Assembly: GCF_013423485.1 (NCBI RefSeq)
Contig: NZ_JABFFR010000002.1
Location: 62,001-126,000, forward strand
Reading direction: 5' to 3'
From: Azospirillum oleiclasticum
Lineage (GTDB): Bacteria > Pseudomonadota > Alphaproteobacteria > Azospirillales > Azospirillaceae
DNA: 64,000 nt
Shown: piece after piece, positions 8,696 to 17,046 of the stretch
Numbering within the stretch: position 1 is the stretch's first letter
Layout: every line of letters begins with the position of its first letter
The notes under the pieces: generated by a model
Told to the model about the DNA's origin: nothing
Seen by the model: only the letters and a program-made list of their open reading frames with translations
Database searches by the model: none
Program-made: the position numbers and the translations under genes

Positions 8696-9997
8696 ATGCT
8701 GCAGGCCCTCTACGCGCAGAGCTTCGAGTTGGGCTGGACCTTCTACGGGCCGTTGATCGGCCTGGGGGTGCTGCTGGTGCTGGGCGTGCCCATCTGGGTG
8801 GCACTCGGCCTCGGCACCGTCGCCATCCTGTCGCAGACGCAGGCACTGCCCATGGGGCTGATGGGGGAGACGTTGTTCTCCGGCGTCGACAGCTTCGCGC
8901 TGATCGCGCTGCCACTGTTCATCCTGACCGGCGACGTCATCGTCACCTCCCGCCTGTCCGATAAGCTGTTGGACTTCGCGGAGGCGCTGCTGGGCTGGGT
9001 TCGCTCCGGCCTCGGCACCTCCACCATCCTCGGCTGCGGCTTCTTCGGGGCGATCAGTGGATCGAACGCGGCGGACTGTGCGGCGGTCGGGCGCATCACC
9101 ATCCCGCGGCTGGTGCAGCGCGGCTATCCCATCCAGTACGCCGCGGCCATCGTCGCCGCCGGCGCCTGTACGGCGATCCTGATCCCACCCTCCATCGCCT
9201 ACATCCTGGTGGGCATCACGCTGGGGGTGTCGGCGGCGCAGCTCTTCGCGGCGGCGGTCGTGCCGGGCGTCTTCTTCCTGGGTTGGATCATCGCCACCAA
9301 CGTGGTGGTGAACCGCCGCCGCAACTATGAGAAATCCACCGGCCGCCTCGACCCGTCGGAGGTGATGCGCACGGGGTGGGAGGCGCGCTACGCGCTGATG
9401 GTGCCGGTGATCATCCTCGGCGGCATCTACACCGGTATCTTCACGCCGACCGAGGCCGCGTCGGTCGCGGTCATCGTCGCCATCACCATCGGCTTCGGCA
9501 CCCGGCGCCTGCGCTTGTCGGACTTCCCGGCGATGATGGAGCGCAGCGCCGAGGTGACCGGCATCATCGGCCCGATCATCGGCGTGGCGCTGGTGCTGTC
9601 GCAGACGCTGTCGGCGCTGGGCGTGCCGATCGCCATCGTCAACGCGCTGGGCACGCTGGTGGAGAACCCGCCGCTGGTCATCGCCCTGATGTTCGGCCTG
9701 TTCATCGTCGCCGGCTGCATCATGGAGACGACGCCGATCATCCTTCTGCTGTCGCCCATCCTGTGGCCGGTGGGCGAGGCCATCGGCATGACGCCCGTCC
9801 ACTTCTCCGTCTTCATGATCAGCAGCCTTGCCATCGGCTTCATCACGCCGCCGATCGGGCTGAACCTCTTCGTCGTGTCGGGCCTGACCGGCGAGTCGGT
9901 CACCAGCATCGCCGCGCGGAGCTGGCCCTTCGTGCTCGGTATGTGCGTGCCGGCCCTGCTGATCGGCTTCTGGCCGCAGCTCTTCTTCTGGTTCTAG
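8696..9997 (+). CDS. TRAP transporter large permease subunit (DctM family)
   Basis: A 433-residue polytopic membrane protein, the normal DctM length, with about 12 hydrophobic segments. Family landmarks include the F-F-G-A-I-S-G-S-N-A-A-D stretch near residue 119 and an I-L-I-P-P-S-I-A-Y-I-L-V-G motif near residue 160. The C-terminal repeat has G-F-I-T-P-P-I-G-L-N-L-F-V. It catalyses Na+-driven uptake of the ligand delivered by DctP. The chosen ATG at 8696 lies after the palindromic repeat. The E1-like enzyme gene starts 11 bases downstream, so transport and metabolism are linked in one transcript. Confidence 0.92.
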   Translation: MLQALYAQSFELGWTFYGPLIGLGVLLVLGVPIWVALGLGTVAILSQTQALPMGLMGETLFSGVDSFALIALPLFILTGDVIVTSRLSDKLLDFAEALLGWVRSGLGTSTILGCGFFGAISGSNAADCAAVGRITIPRLVQRGYPIQYAAAIVAAGACTAILIPPSIAYILVGITLGVSAAQLFAAAVVPGVFFLGWIIATNVVVNRRRNYEKSTGRLDPSEVMRTGWEARYALMVPVIILGGIYTGIFTPTEAASVAVIVAITIGFGTRRLRLSDFPAMMERSAEVTGIIGPIIGVALVLSQTLSALGVPIAIVNALGTLVENPPLVIALMFGLFIVAGCIMETTPIILLLSPILWPVGEAIGMTPVHFSVFMISSLAIGFITPPIGLNLFVVSGLTGESVTSIAARSWPFVLGMCVPALLIGFWPQLFFWF

Positions 9998-10007
9998 AGG
10001 TGAGGGA

Positions 10008-12188
10008 ATGCCCCGTTTCGAACCGCTGACCACCGATACGCCGTGGGTCCGCTGCCAGACCACCGAGGAGGACTGGCGGTCGGAGGACCCGGCGACCCTC
10101 GTCCGCATGCTCGAACAGCTCCTCCTGGTCCGCCGTTTCGAGGAGAAGATCCTGGCCTTGAAGGGCGAGGACCTGCTGCACGGCCCGGCCCACGCCAGCA
10201 TCGGACAGGAAGGGGGTGCCGTCGGCTGCATGTCCGTGCTGGGCAGCGCCGACAAGATCAACGGCACCCACCGCATGCACCACCAGTTCCTTGCCAAGGC
10301 GCTGAACCACGTCATACCGGCCGGTTACGACCCGCTGGCCCAGCCGGTCCACCCGCGCATGGCCGACGTGGTGCGCACCACCATGGCGGAGATCATGGGC
10401 CTGACCCCCGGCTATTGCGGCGGGCGCGGCGGCTCCATGCATCTGCGCTGGGTGGAGGCGGGGGTGTTGGGCTCCAACGCCATCGTCGGCGGCAACCCGC
10501 CGCACGCGGTGGGCTACGCGCTGGCCGACAAGCGGCTGGGTCGCGATGCCATCTCCGTCGCCTTCTTCGGCGACGGCGCCATGCAGATCGGGTCCGCCTA
10601 CGAATCCCTGAACATGGCGGCGCTCTACGACCTGCCCGTCGTGTTCTTCTGCGAGAACAACCTCTACGCCGTGTCCACCCATGTGCGGGAGCAGACGCGG
10701 GAGACGCGCCTGTCCGGCCGCGGCCCCGGCCTCGCCGTGCCATCGATCGAGGTGGACGGCATGGACCTGCTGGCCGTGCGCAAGGCCATGCAGTGGGCGG
10801 TCGACACCATCCGCCGCGACCGCGGCCCGGTGCTGGTGGAGGCGCTGACCTACCGCCACCTGCACCAGTCCGGCCCGCTGCGCGGCAGCGCCTTCGGCTA
10901 CCGCGACAAGGACGAGGAATCGGCGTGGCTGGACCGCGACCCGGTCGCCACCTTCCCCGCGGCCCTGGTCGAGCGGGGCATCCTCGCCCGCAATCAGGTG
11001 GACGAGCTCGATCTGCGCGTCACCCGCATGGTCGACGCGGCCGCCGACGCCCTGACGGAGCCGGAGCCGGGCAGCAACCGACGCCGCATCGTCCAGGCAC
11101 TCTGGCCCGACCCCGCCACGGTGGAGGACGGCATCCGCGGCGACCTGTCGGAGCTGCGCGGCGCCCGCCCGCGGTCGCTTGCCGAATGCCGCGCGGCGGA
11201 CCTGACCGACGCCAAGTACATCGACGTCGTCTCCCAGGTGATGCTGCGCAACATGCAGCGCGACCCCTCCATCGTCGTGCTGGGGGAGGACGTGCACCGG
11301 CTGCGCGGCGGCACGTCGGGCGCCACGAAGGGGATCGACCAGCATTTCCCCGACCGGTTGATCGGCACGCCGATCTGCGAGAACGGCTTCGTCGGCGTGG
11401 CGCTGGGGGCGGCCATGAACGGCCTGCGCCCGGTGGTGGAGATCATGTACCCCGACTTCTGCCTCGTCGCCGCCGACCAGCTCTTCAACCAGGTCGCCAA
11501 GGTCCGCCACATGTTCGGCGGCAACTTCCCGCTGCCGATGGTGCTGCGCAGCCGGGTGTCGGCCGGCACCGGCTACGGGTCCCAGCATTCCATGGACGCC
11601 AGCGGCCTGTTCGCGCTGTGGCCGGGCTGGCGGATCGTCGCCCCCTCCACGCCCTTCGACTACATCGGGCTGATGAACGCGGCCATCCGCTGCGACGACC
11701 CCGTGCTGGTGCTGGAGCACAACGACCTCTACCAGACCACCGGCCCGGTGCCGACCGGCGACCTCGACTACATCATCCCGCTGGGGCAGGCGCGGATCGT
11801 GCGGCCCGGGCGCGCATGCACGGTGCTGACCTACTCCTCCATGGTGCCCGTCTCGGTCCAGGCGGCCGAGGAGGCCGATGTGGACGCGGAGGTGGTGGAC
11901 CTGCGCACGCTGGACCCGCTGGGGCTGGACTGGGACACCATCGGCGACAGCGTGCGGCGCACCAACCGCGTGGTCATCGTGGAGCAGACGGCCCGCGGCA
12001 CCGGCCACGGCGCACGCATCGCCCAGGAGCTTCAGGAGCGGCTGTTCGACTGGCTGGATCACCCCGTCGAGCGGGTGACCGGCACCAACTCCGCCCCCGT
12101 CGTCTCCAAGGTGCTGGAGCGGGCGGCGCTGGCCGGTCTGCCCGAGGTGGTGCGCGGCCTGCGCTCCCTCACCATGGCGGCGGGGTAG
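10008..12188 (+). CDS. fused alpha-beta E1 component of a 2-oxoacid (or acyloin) dehydrogenase-type ThDP enzyme
   Basis: A 726-residue fusion. Residues about 25-330 match E1-alpha, with G-D-G-A-M-Q-I-G near 187 and C-E-N-N-L-Y-A-V-S-T near 218 forming the thiamine diphosphate motif. Residues about 400-720 match E1-beta, with G-E-D-V-H-R-L-R-G-G and the cofactor-activating C-E-N-G-F-V-G-V-A-L-G-A-A-M. E1 subunits act on pyruvate, branched 2-oxoacids or acetoin and normally hand the acyl group to a lipoyl E2. No E2 or E3 gene is nearby, so it may act alone (non-oxidative decarboxylation or ligation) or borrow an E2. It lies between dctM (11 bases) and the VOC gene. Substrate unknown. Confidence 0.85.
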   Translation: MPRFEPLTTDTPWVRCQTTEEDWRSEDPATLVRMLEQLLLVRRFEEKILALKGEDLLHGPAHASIGQEGGAVGCMSVLGSADKINGTHRMHHQFLAKALNHVIPAGYDPLAQPVHPRMADVVRTTMAEIMGLTPGYCGGRGGSMHLRWVEAGVLGSNAIVGGNPPHAVGYALADKRLGRDAISVAFFGDGAMQIGSAYESLNMAALYDLPVVFFCENNLYAVSTHVREQTRETRLSGRGPGLAVPSIEVDGMDLLAVRKAMQWAVDTIRRDRGPVLVEALTYRHLHQSGPLRGSAFGYRDKDEESAWLDRDPVATFPAALVERGILARNQVDELDLRVTRMVDAAADALTEPEPGSNRRRIVQALWPDPATVEDGIRGDLSELRGARPRSLAECRAADLTDAKYIDVVSQVMLRNMQRDPSIVVLGEDVHRLRGGTSGATKGIDQHFPDRLIGTPICENGFVGVALGAAMNGLRPVVEIMYPDFCLVAADQLFNQVAKVRHMFGGNFPLPMVLRSRVSAGTGYGSQHSMDASGLFALWPGWRIVAPSTPFDYIGLMNAAIRCDDPVLVLEHNDLYQTTGPVPTGDLDYIIPLGQARIVRPGRACTVLTYSSMVPVSVQAAEEADVDAEVVDLRTLDPLGLDWDTIGDSVRRTNRVVIVEQTARGTGHGARIAQELQERLFDWLDHPVERVTGTNSAPVVSKVLERAALAGLPEVVRGLRSLTMAAG

Positions 12189-12192
12189 CACC

Positions 12193-12657
12193 ATGACGAC
12201 CGTCGCCGACCTGATCCGCGCCCCGCACCACACCGCCGTCTGCGTCGAGGACTTCGAGGCGGCGCGCGACTTCTACACCGGCATGCTCGGCTACCGGCTG
12301 GAGGGCGAGATGGACCAGCGGAAGGAGCCGGCGTTGGGGACGGTGGTGGGGCTGCCCGGCGCCTGCATCCGCTGGGCGATGCTGGCGCTGGGGCCGCACC
12401 GGATCGAGCTGTTCAAATACCACGCGCCGGCGGGCGAGCATCGCCCCCGCCGTCAGTGCGACGGCGGCTACACCCACATCGCCTTCGAGGTGACCGACGT
12501 CGATGCCGCCTACGCCCGCCTGACCGGGGCCGGCTACCGCACGACCGCCCCGCCGCAGGTGCTGCGCGGCGGCCGCACCAAGGTGATCTACGTCCTGGCG
12601 CCCGAGAACTGCGTCACCGAGCTGCTGGAGTTCCCGCCAGGACCCTACGAGGACTGA
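12193..12657 (+). CDS. VOC (glyoxalase/extradiol) superfamily protein
   Basis: A 154-residue protein of two paired beta-alpha-beta-beta-beta modules. H-H-T-A-V-C-V-E-D near residue 12 and G-G-Y-T-H-I-A-F-E-V near residue 91 supply histidines. R-I-E-L-F-K-Y near residue 72 and C-V-T-E-L-L-E-F near residue 141 supply glutamates. This is the H/E/H/E metal site of glyoxalase I, methylmalonyl-CoA epimerase and related enzymes. It lies four bases after the E1-like gene and six before an SDR, clearly within the same operon. An epimerase, isomerase or lyase step on the imported compound is plausible; no specific reaction can be assigned. Confidence 0.8.
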   Translation: MTTVADLIRAPHHTAVCVEDFEAARDFYTGMLGYRLEGEMDQRKEPALGTVVGLPGACIRWAMLALGPHRIELFKYHAPAGEHRPRRQCDGGYTHIAFEVTDVDAAYARLTGAGYRTTAPPQVLRGGRTKVIYVLAPENCVTELLEFPPGPYED

Positions 12658-12663
12658 CCGACC

Positions 12664-13467
12664 ATGAGCGAAGAGCACACGGCCGCCGAACGCACCGTCG
12701 CCGAACGCACGGTGGTGGTGACCGGCGGGGCGAGCGGCATCGGCGCCGCCACCGTCCGCCGCATGGCCGCGGAGGGCGCCCACGTCGCCATTCTCGACCG
12801 CAACATGGCTCTGGCGACCGCGCTGGCCGAGGAGCTGGGGCCGAAGGCCGCCGCCTTTGCCGCCGACATCCTGGACGAGGCGGCGGTGCAGGCCATCGAG
12901 CGCACCATCGCCGACAGCCTGCCGCCGGTGACCGGCGTCGTCGCCTGCGCCGGCATCCCCGACATCCCCCGCGCCATCGAGGACTACCCGGCGGCAGACT
13001 GGGAGCGGGTCGTCGATTCCCATCTGAAGGGCACCTACATCACCTGCCGCGCCTTCGGCGGCCCGATGGCGGTGCGGGGCGGCGGGGCCATTGTGAACAT
13101 CGCGTCGGTGCTGTCCTTCCGCTCCGGTCCGGTGCTCGCCTACGGCCCGGCCAAGACCGCCATTTCCAGCCTGACCGAGTCCCTGGCCGTGCATTGGGCG
13201 CGGCGCGGGGTGCGGGTCAACGCCGTCGCCCCCGGCTGGACCGACACGCCCTTCCTGCGCCCACCGGAGCGCAAGGGCGAGCGCGACCTGACCCCCATCC
13301 TGCGCGCCACCCCGCTCGGCCGCCTGATCAAGCCGGAGGAGGTGGCGGCCGTCATCGGATTCCTGCTGTCGCCAACGGCCGCGATCATCACTGGCGTGAC
13401 CCTGCCCTGCGACGGCGGGGTGATCGCCGGGTCCGGCTGGGGACCCTACGGAGGATTCCCGGCATGA
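12664..13467 (+). CDS. short-chain dehydrogenase/reductase
   Basis: A 267-residue NAD(P)-dependent SDR. The Rossmann glycine motif T-G-G-A-S-G-I-G is near residue 20, the A-C-A-G-I variant of N-A-G is near residue 96, and the catalytic Ser (N-I-A-S-V), Tyr and Lys (Y-G-P-A-K) are all present. The aspartate at the end of beta-2 (I-L-D-R-N) favours NAD. The C-terminus ends G-S-G-W-G-P-Y-G-G-F-P-A. The ATG of the next gene overlaps its stop (ATGA). In the operon it would oxidise an alcohol of the imported substrate or an intermediate; the substrate cannot be read from sequence. Confidence 0.88.
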   Translation: MSEEHTAAERTVAERTVVVTGGASGIGAATVRRMAAEGAHVAILDRNMALATALAEELGPKAAAFAADILDEAAVQAIERTIADSLPPVTGVVACAGIPDIPRAIEDYPAADWERVVDSHLKGTYITCRAFGGPMAVRGGGAIVNIASVLSFRSGPVLAYGPAKTAISSLTESLAVHWARRGVRVNAVAPGWTDTPFLRPPERKGERDLTPILRATPLGRLIKPEEVAAVIGFLLSPTAAIITGVTLPCDGGVIAGSGWGPYGGFPA

Positions 13468-14369
13468 CCATCGCCCGCATCGGCTTCATCGGCCTCGGCA
13501 CCATGGGCGGCCCGATGGCGGCAAACCTGCTGCGCAAGGGCTTCGAGCTGTCGGTCTACGACGTCGTTCCGGCCGCGGTGGAACGCGCGGTGGGGCAGGG
13601 CGCGCGCGCCGCGTCCTGCCCGGCCGACGCCGCACGCGGCGTGGATGCGCTGATCACCATGCTGCCCGACGGCCCGGTCGTTCGCGACGCCCTGTTCGGC
13701 CCCGACGGCGCCGCCGCGGCGCTGGAGCGTGGCACGCTGGTCATCGAAATGAGCACCATCGCCCCCTCCCAGAGCGACGCCCTGCGCCGCGACCTGGAGG
13801 CTGCGGGGCTGCGCATGCTCGACGCCCCCGTCGGCCGCACCCCCCGCCACGCGGAGGCCGGCACCCTGCTGGTCATGGCCGGCGGGACGGAAGCCGACGT
13901 GGCGGAGGCGACGCCGCTGTTCGAAGCGATGGCCGACACCATCCACCACATCGGCCCCGCCGGCCACGGCATCCGGCTGAAGGTGGTCAACAACTGCATG
14001 GCGATGGTCGGCATGGTGATGACGGCCGAGGCGCTGACACTCGCCGCCAAGGCGGGGCTGGACCGCGACACCGCCGTCCGCGTGATGAGCGGCACCGCCG
14101 CCGGGCGCGGCCAGCTCATCATGAACTACCCGAACAAGGTCCTGGCCGGCGACATCACCCCCGACTTCCCCCTGCGCATGGGCCTGAAGGACATCTCGCT
14201 CGCCTTGCAGTTCGGCGCCGAGATGGCCTCCCCCCTGCCGCTCGCCGCCGCCGCCCGCGAACTCTTCGCGCTGGCCCCCGCCTGGGGCCGCGAGGGGCAG
14301 GACTGCACGGCCATGCTGCTGCTGATGGAGGATCTGGCGCGGGTGGGGAGGGCGCCGGCCGAACGATGA
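13464..14369 (+). CDS. beta-hydroxyacid dehydrogenase resembling sulfolactaldehyde reductase YihU
   Basis: A 301-residue NAD(P)-dependent dehydrogenase of the 3-hydroxyisobutyrate family. It has a dinucleotide motif G-F-I-G-L-G-T-M-G near residue 7 and the catalytic Lys in R-L-K-V-V-N-N at 173. Where most family members read D-A-P-V-S-G-G, this protein reads D-A-P-V-G-R-T at 120-126. As I recall, E. coli YihU has D-V-P-V-G-R-T there, and its Arg123 with Asn174 and Ser178 binds the sulfonate of sulfolactaldehyde. Here Arg125 and Asn176 are kept and the Ser is Ala180. A V-M-S-G-T-A-A-G-(R/K)-G run is also shared. It overlaps the upstream SDR by four bases. A sulfonate substrate is inferred, not shown. 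Confidence 0.85.
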   Translation: MTIARIGFIGLGTMGGPMAANLLRKGFELSVYDVVPAAVERAVGQGARAASCPADAARGVDALITMLPDGPVVRDALFGPDGAAAALERGTLVIEMSTIAPSQSDALRRDLEAAGLRMLDAPVGRTPRHAEAGTLLVMAGGTEADVAEATPLFEAMADTIHHIGPAGHGIRLKVVNNCMAMVGMVMTAEALTLAAKAGLDRDTAVRVMSGTAAGRGQLIMNYPNKVLAGDITPDFPLRMGLKDISLALQFGAEMASPLPLAAAARELFALAPAWGREGQDCTAMLLLMEDLARVGRAPAER

Positions 14370-14495
14370 TCGGGCGCGGACGGTCCGTCGCTGTGAATGT
14401 TGAGCCGTCCTCAGCATCGCGTCAAACGGAGCCGCTCTACCCCGGCGGATCGGTACCGCCTACGTCATGCGAGACCCTTTCAGGAGTGCTCGATC

Positions 14496-15608
14496 ATGAC
14501 GAACAGAGACACACATCGATTGGCTACCGCCGACCGGGACATCGACACCGACCGGCGCGCGCTGCTCCGGCTGACCGGGGCGGGCGTTGCGGCCATCGGG
14601 GTTCTGGGAGCCGCCGGCGGATCGCCGGCAGCGGCGAAGGACCTGTCACGCGGTGCGGCGAATTTCCACACCAGCGATCGGGTGACCCGCCAGACGGTGA
14701 CCTTCCCTCACCAATACCGGATGACTTTGGCGGGAAACCTGTTCCTGCCAAAGGGTCTCGACCGCAACGCCCGCCACCCGGCGCTGGTCGTCGGCCATCC
14801 GATGGGCGCGGTGAAGGAGCAGAGCGCCACCCTCTACGCGACAAAGATGGCCGAACGGGGCTTCGTCACCCTGGCGATCGATCTGCCCTTCTGGGGGGAA
14901 AGCCAGGGTGAGCCCCGCAACGCCGTGTCCCCGGACCTCTACGCCGAGAGCTTCAGCGCGGCGGTCGATTTCCTGGGAACCCGCCCCTTCATCGATCGGG
15001 GCCGCATCGGTGGCATCGGCATCTGTGGGAGCGGCAGCTTCATCATCAGCGCGGCCAAGATCGATCCCCGCCTGCGCGCCATCGCGACGGTGAGCATGTA
15101 CGACATGGGGGCGGCCAACCGGAACGCGCTCCGCAACTCGCTGTCGGTGGAGCAGCGCAAGGCGATCATCGCCGCGGCGGCCGAGCAGCGCTACGTCGAG
15201 TTCGACGGCGGAACGACCGAGTACACCGGTGGAACGACCCTTCGGCTCACCGCCGAGACCGATCCCATCCAGCGCGAGTTCTTCGATTTCTACAGGACGC
15301 CCCGCGGGGAATACACGCCGCCCGGAGGGTCGCCCCTGACCACGACGAAGCCGACGTTGAGCAGCAACGTCAAGTTCATGAACTTCTATCCGTTCAACGA
15401 CATCGAAACGATCTCCCCCCGGCCGCTGCTGTTCATCAGCGGCGATCAGGCGCACTCCAGGGAGTTCAGCGAGGAGGCCTTCCGGCGGGCGGCGGATCCC
15501 AAGGAACTGGTCTGGGTGCCGGGTGCGGGGCACGTCGATTTGTACGACCGGGTGGACCTCATCCCCTTCGACAAGCTGCAGTCGTTCTTCGGCGTGCATC
15601 TCGCCTGA
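14496..15608 (+). CDS. secreted alpha/beta hydrolase (dienelactone hydrolase/YcjY-like)
   Basis: A 370-residue exported hydrolase. The N-terminus D-R-R-A-L-L-R-L-T-G-A-G, followed by a hydrophobic run and A-A-A-K, looks like a twin-arginine signal. The hydrolase core shows H-P-M-G-A-V-K-E-Q near residue 107, a nucleophile elbow G-I-G-I-C-G-S-G near residue 174 (Cys or Ser as nucleophile is unclear), F-I-S-G-D-Q and a terminal G-A-G-H-V-D histidine. It is preceded by CAGGAG. It is followed by a cyclophilin-like gene and a LysR regulator on the same strand. This trio interrupts the LacI-controlled island and looks like a separate unit; substrate unknown. Confidence 0.8.
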   Translation: MTNRDTHRLATADRDIDTDRRALLRLTGAGVAAIGVLGAAGGSPAAAKDLSRGAANFHTSDRVTRQTVTFPHQYRMTLAGNLFLPKGLDRNARHPALVVGHPMGAVKEQSATLYATKMAERGFVTLAIDLPFWGESQGEPRNAVSPDLYAESFSAAVDFLGTRPFIDRGRIGGIGICGSGSFIISAAKIDPRLRAIATVSMYDMGAANRNALRNSLSVEQRKAIIAAAAEQRYVEFDGGTTEYTGGTTLRLTAETDPIQREFFDFYRTPRGEYTPPGGSPLTTTKPTLSSNVKFMNFYPFNDIETISPRPLLFISGDQAHSREFSEEAFRRAADPKELVWVPGAGHVDLYDRVDLIPFDKLQSFFGVHLA

Positions 15609-15632
15609 AGGCCGGTGTTGGGGAGCGATCCG

Positions 15633-16070
15633 ATGAACAGGAAGACATTGCGGAACCCTGCCTTGGGACTGGCGGCCATCCTCGGCCTTGCCGCTCCGGT
15701 ATCGGCGGCGGCGCAGGAGCAGATCCGGATCTCGTCCGACTGGGGGAGCGTAACGGCGGAGCTGGTGGACAACGCCGCGACGCGGTCCCTGCTGGCGCTG
15801 TTGCCGCTGACCCTTCCGATGCGCGACCACCTCCGGCAGGAGAAGACCGGAGCGCTTCCCGCATCCCTGCCGGACGCCCCGCGGCGGCGCGACTTCACCG
15901 CCGGCACCGTGGGGCTTTGGAGTGCCGACGACTTCGTGATCTACTACCGCGATGGCGAGGTTCCCGGCCCCGGCATCGTTATCCTCGGGCGCCTGCGCGG
16001 AGACGCGTCGCTGTTTGATCGGCCGGGCCCGGTCACGGTCACGGTCACCGTGGAGCGGATGCCGCGGTGA
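15633..16070 (+). CDS. exported cyclophilin-like fold protein
   Basis: A 145-residue protein with an N-terminal signal peptide (hydrophobic run to P-V-S-A-A-A-Q, about residue 28). The mature part resembles the cyclophilin-like fold family (TM1367-like). It has I-S-S-D-W-G-S-V-T-A-E-L-V-D-N-A-A-T near residue 33, L-L-P-L-T-L-P-M-R-D and G-T-V-G-L-W-S-A-D-D-F-V-I-Y-Y typical of that group. It probably lacks proline isomerase activity. It lies 24 bases after the hydrolase gene, with a GGGAG ribosome site, and the two are likely co-transcribed and both exported. Function unknown. Confidence 0.7.
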   Translation: MNRKTLRNPALGLAAILGLAAPVSAAAQEQIRISSDWGSVTAELVDNAATRSLLALLPLTLPMRDHLRQEKTGALPASLPDAPRRRDFTAGTVGLWSADDFVIYYRDGEVPGPGIVILGRLRGDASLFDRPGPVTVTVTVERMPR

Positions 16071-16118
16071 GTGCCCGCATCGTTGCGATGGTGGGGCCGG
16101 ACAGGCAAGATCGCGGCC

Positions 16119-17027
16119 ATGCGGACCAATCGGGGCAATCTTGCCGATTTCAGCTATTTTCTCGCGCTTGCCCGGCACCGCAGCTTCCGTCGGGCGGGGC
16201 TGGAGTTCGGCGTCACCGCCTCGGCGCTCAGCCACGCGTTGAAGGGGCTGGAAAGCCGTCTCGGCGTCCGGCTGTTCAACCGCACGAACCGGAGCGTGAC
16301 GCTCACCGCGGCCGGCGAGGAACTGTACGCGGCGCTCGACGGCCCCTTCTCCGCGATCGATGCGGCGGTCGAGGGATTGAACCGATACCGCAGCGATCCG
16401 ACCGGACGCATCCGGCTGAATGTGCTCGAACATGCGGGCACGCTCCTACTCGGCCCGGTGCTGCCGGTCTTCTTGGAGCGGTATCCCGGAGTCGCGGTCG
16501 ATGTCGTGGTATCGAACCACCTCGTGGACGTTGTGGCGCACGGTGCCGATGCCGGCATCCGCTATGGTGGCACCGTGCCCGAGGATATGATCGCGCAGCG
16601 GCTCTCCGCCGACATCCGCTGGGTCGTGGTCGGCTCGCCCGCCTATTTCGAGCGCTGTGGGACGCCGGAGCACCCCGAGGATCTTCTGAAGCACCAATGC
16701 CTGCGTATCCGTCTCGGCGACGACAGCATCTATCATTGGGAGTTCGAGAAGGCCGGGGAGACCGTGGTGATCGATGTTCCCGGCTCGATCACCATCGACG
16801 AGACGCAGTTCGCCCTCTCTTTGGTGCGGGCCGGCGCGGCGCTCGCCTATCTGCCCGAACCCTGCGTCGTACCGCTCGTCGGCGACGGGGTCTTGCGGAT
16901 CGTGCTCGACGACTGGGCTCCCGTGGGTGAGGGGTTTGCCATCTATTATCCGAGCCGCCGGCAGGTGCCGACCGGCCTGCGCCTGCTCATCGACCTGATC
17001 CGGGAACTCCAACCCCTTGGTCTATGA
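16119..17027 (+). CDS. LysR-family transcriptional regulator
   Basis: A 302-residue regulator. The N-terminal winged helix contains the LysR pattern F-L-A-L-A-R-H-R-S-F-R-R-A-G, then S-A-L-S-H-A-L-K-G-L-E-S-R-L-G-V-R-L-F-N-R-T, and T-L-T-A-A-G-E-E-L. A periplasmic-binding-protein-like effector domain follows (D-A-G-I-R-Y-G-G near residue 148). The ATG at 16119 is chosen because the LysR HTH begins immediately after it; an upstream in-frame ATG adds unrelated sequence. It follows the hydrolase/cyclophilin-like pair in the same direction and probably controls them. Confidence 0.88.
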   Translation: MRTNRGNLADFSYFLALARHRSFRRAGLEFGVTASALSHALKGLESRLGVRLFNRTNRSVTLTAAGEELYAALDGPFSAIDAAVEGLNRYRSDPTGRIRLNVLEHAGTLLLGPVLPVFLERYPGVAVDVVVSNHLVDVVAHGADAGIRYGGTVPEDMIAQRLSADIRWVVVGSPAYFERCGTPEHPEDLLKHQCLRIRLGDDSIYHWEFEKAGETVVIDVPGSITIDETQFALSLVRAGAALAYLPEPCVVPLVGDGVLRIVLDDWAPVGEGFAIYYPSRRQVPTGLRLLIDLIRELQPLGL

Positions 17028-17046
17028 CCGGTCCGGCATCGCGACC

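Noticed and set aside
9900..12233. 777-codon minus-strand frame opposite the fused E1 gene
   Set aside because: Antisense shadow with biased composition and no family motif; the plus-strand thiamine-diphosphate motifs are decisive.
14646..16433. 595-codon minus-strand frame across the hydrolase, cyclophilin-like and LysR genes
   Set aside because: It spans three genuine plus-strand genes with clear domains and has no recognisable features itself.
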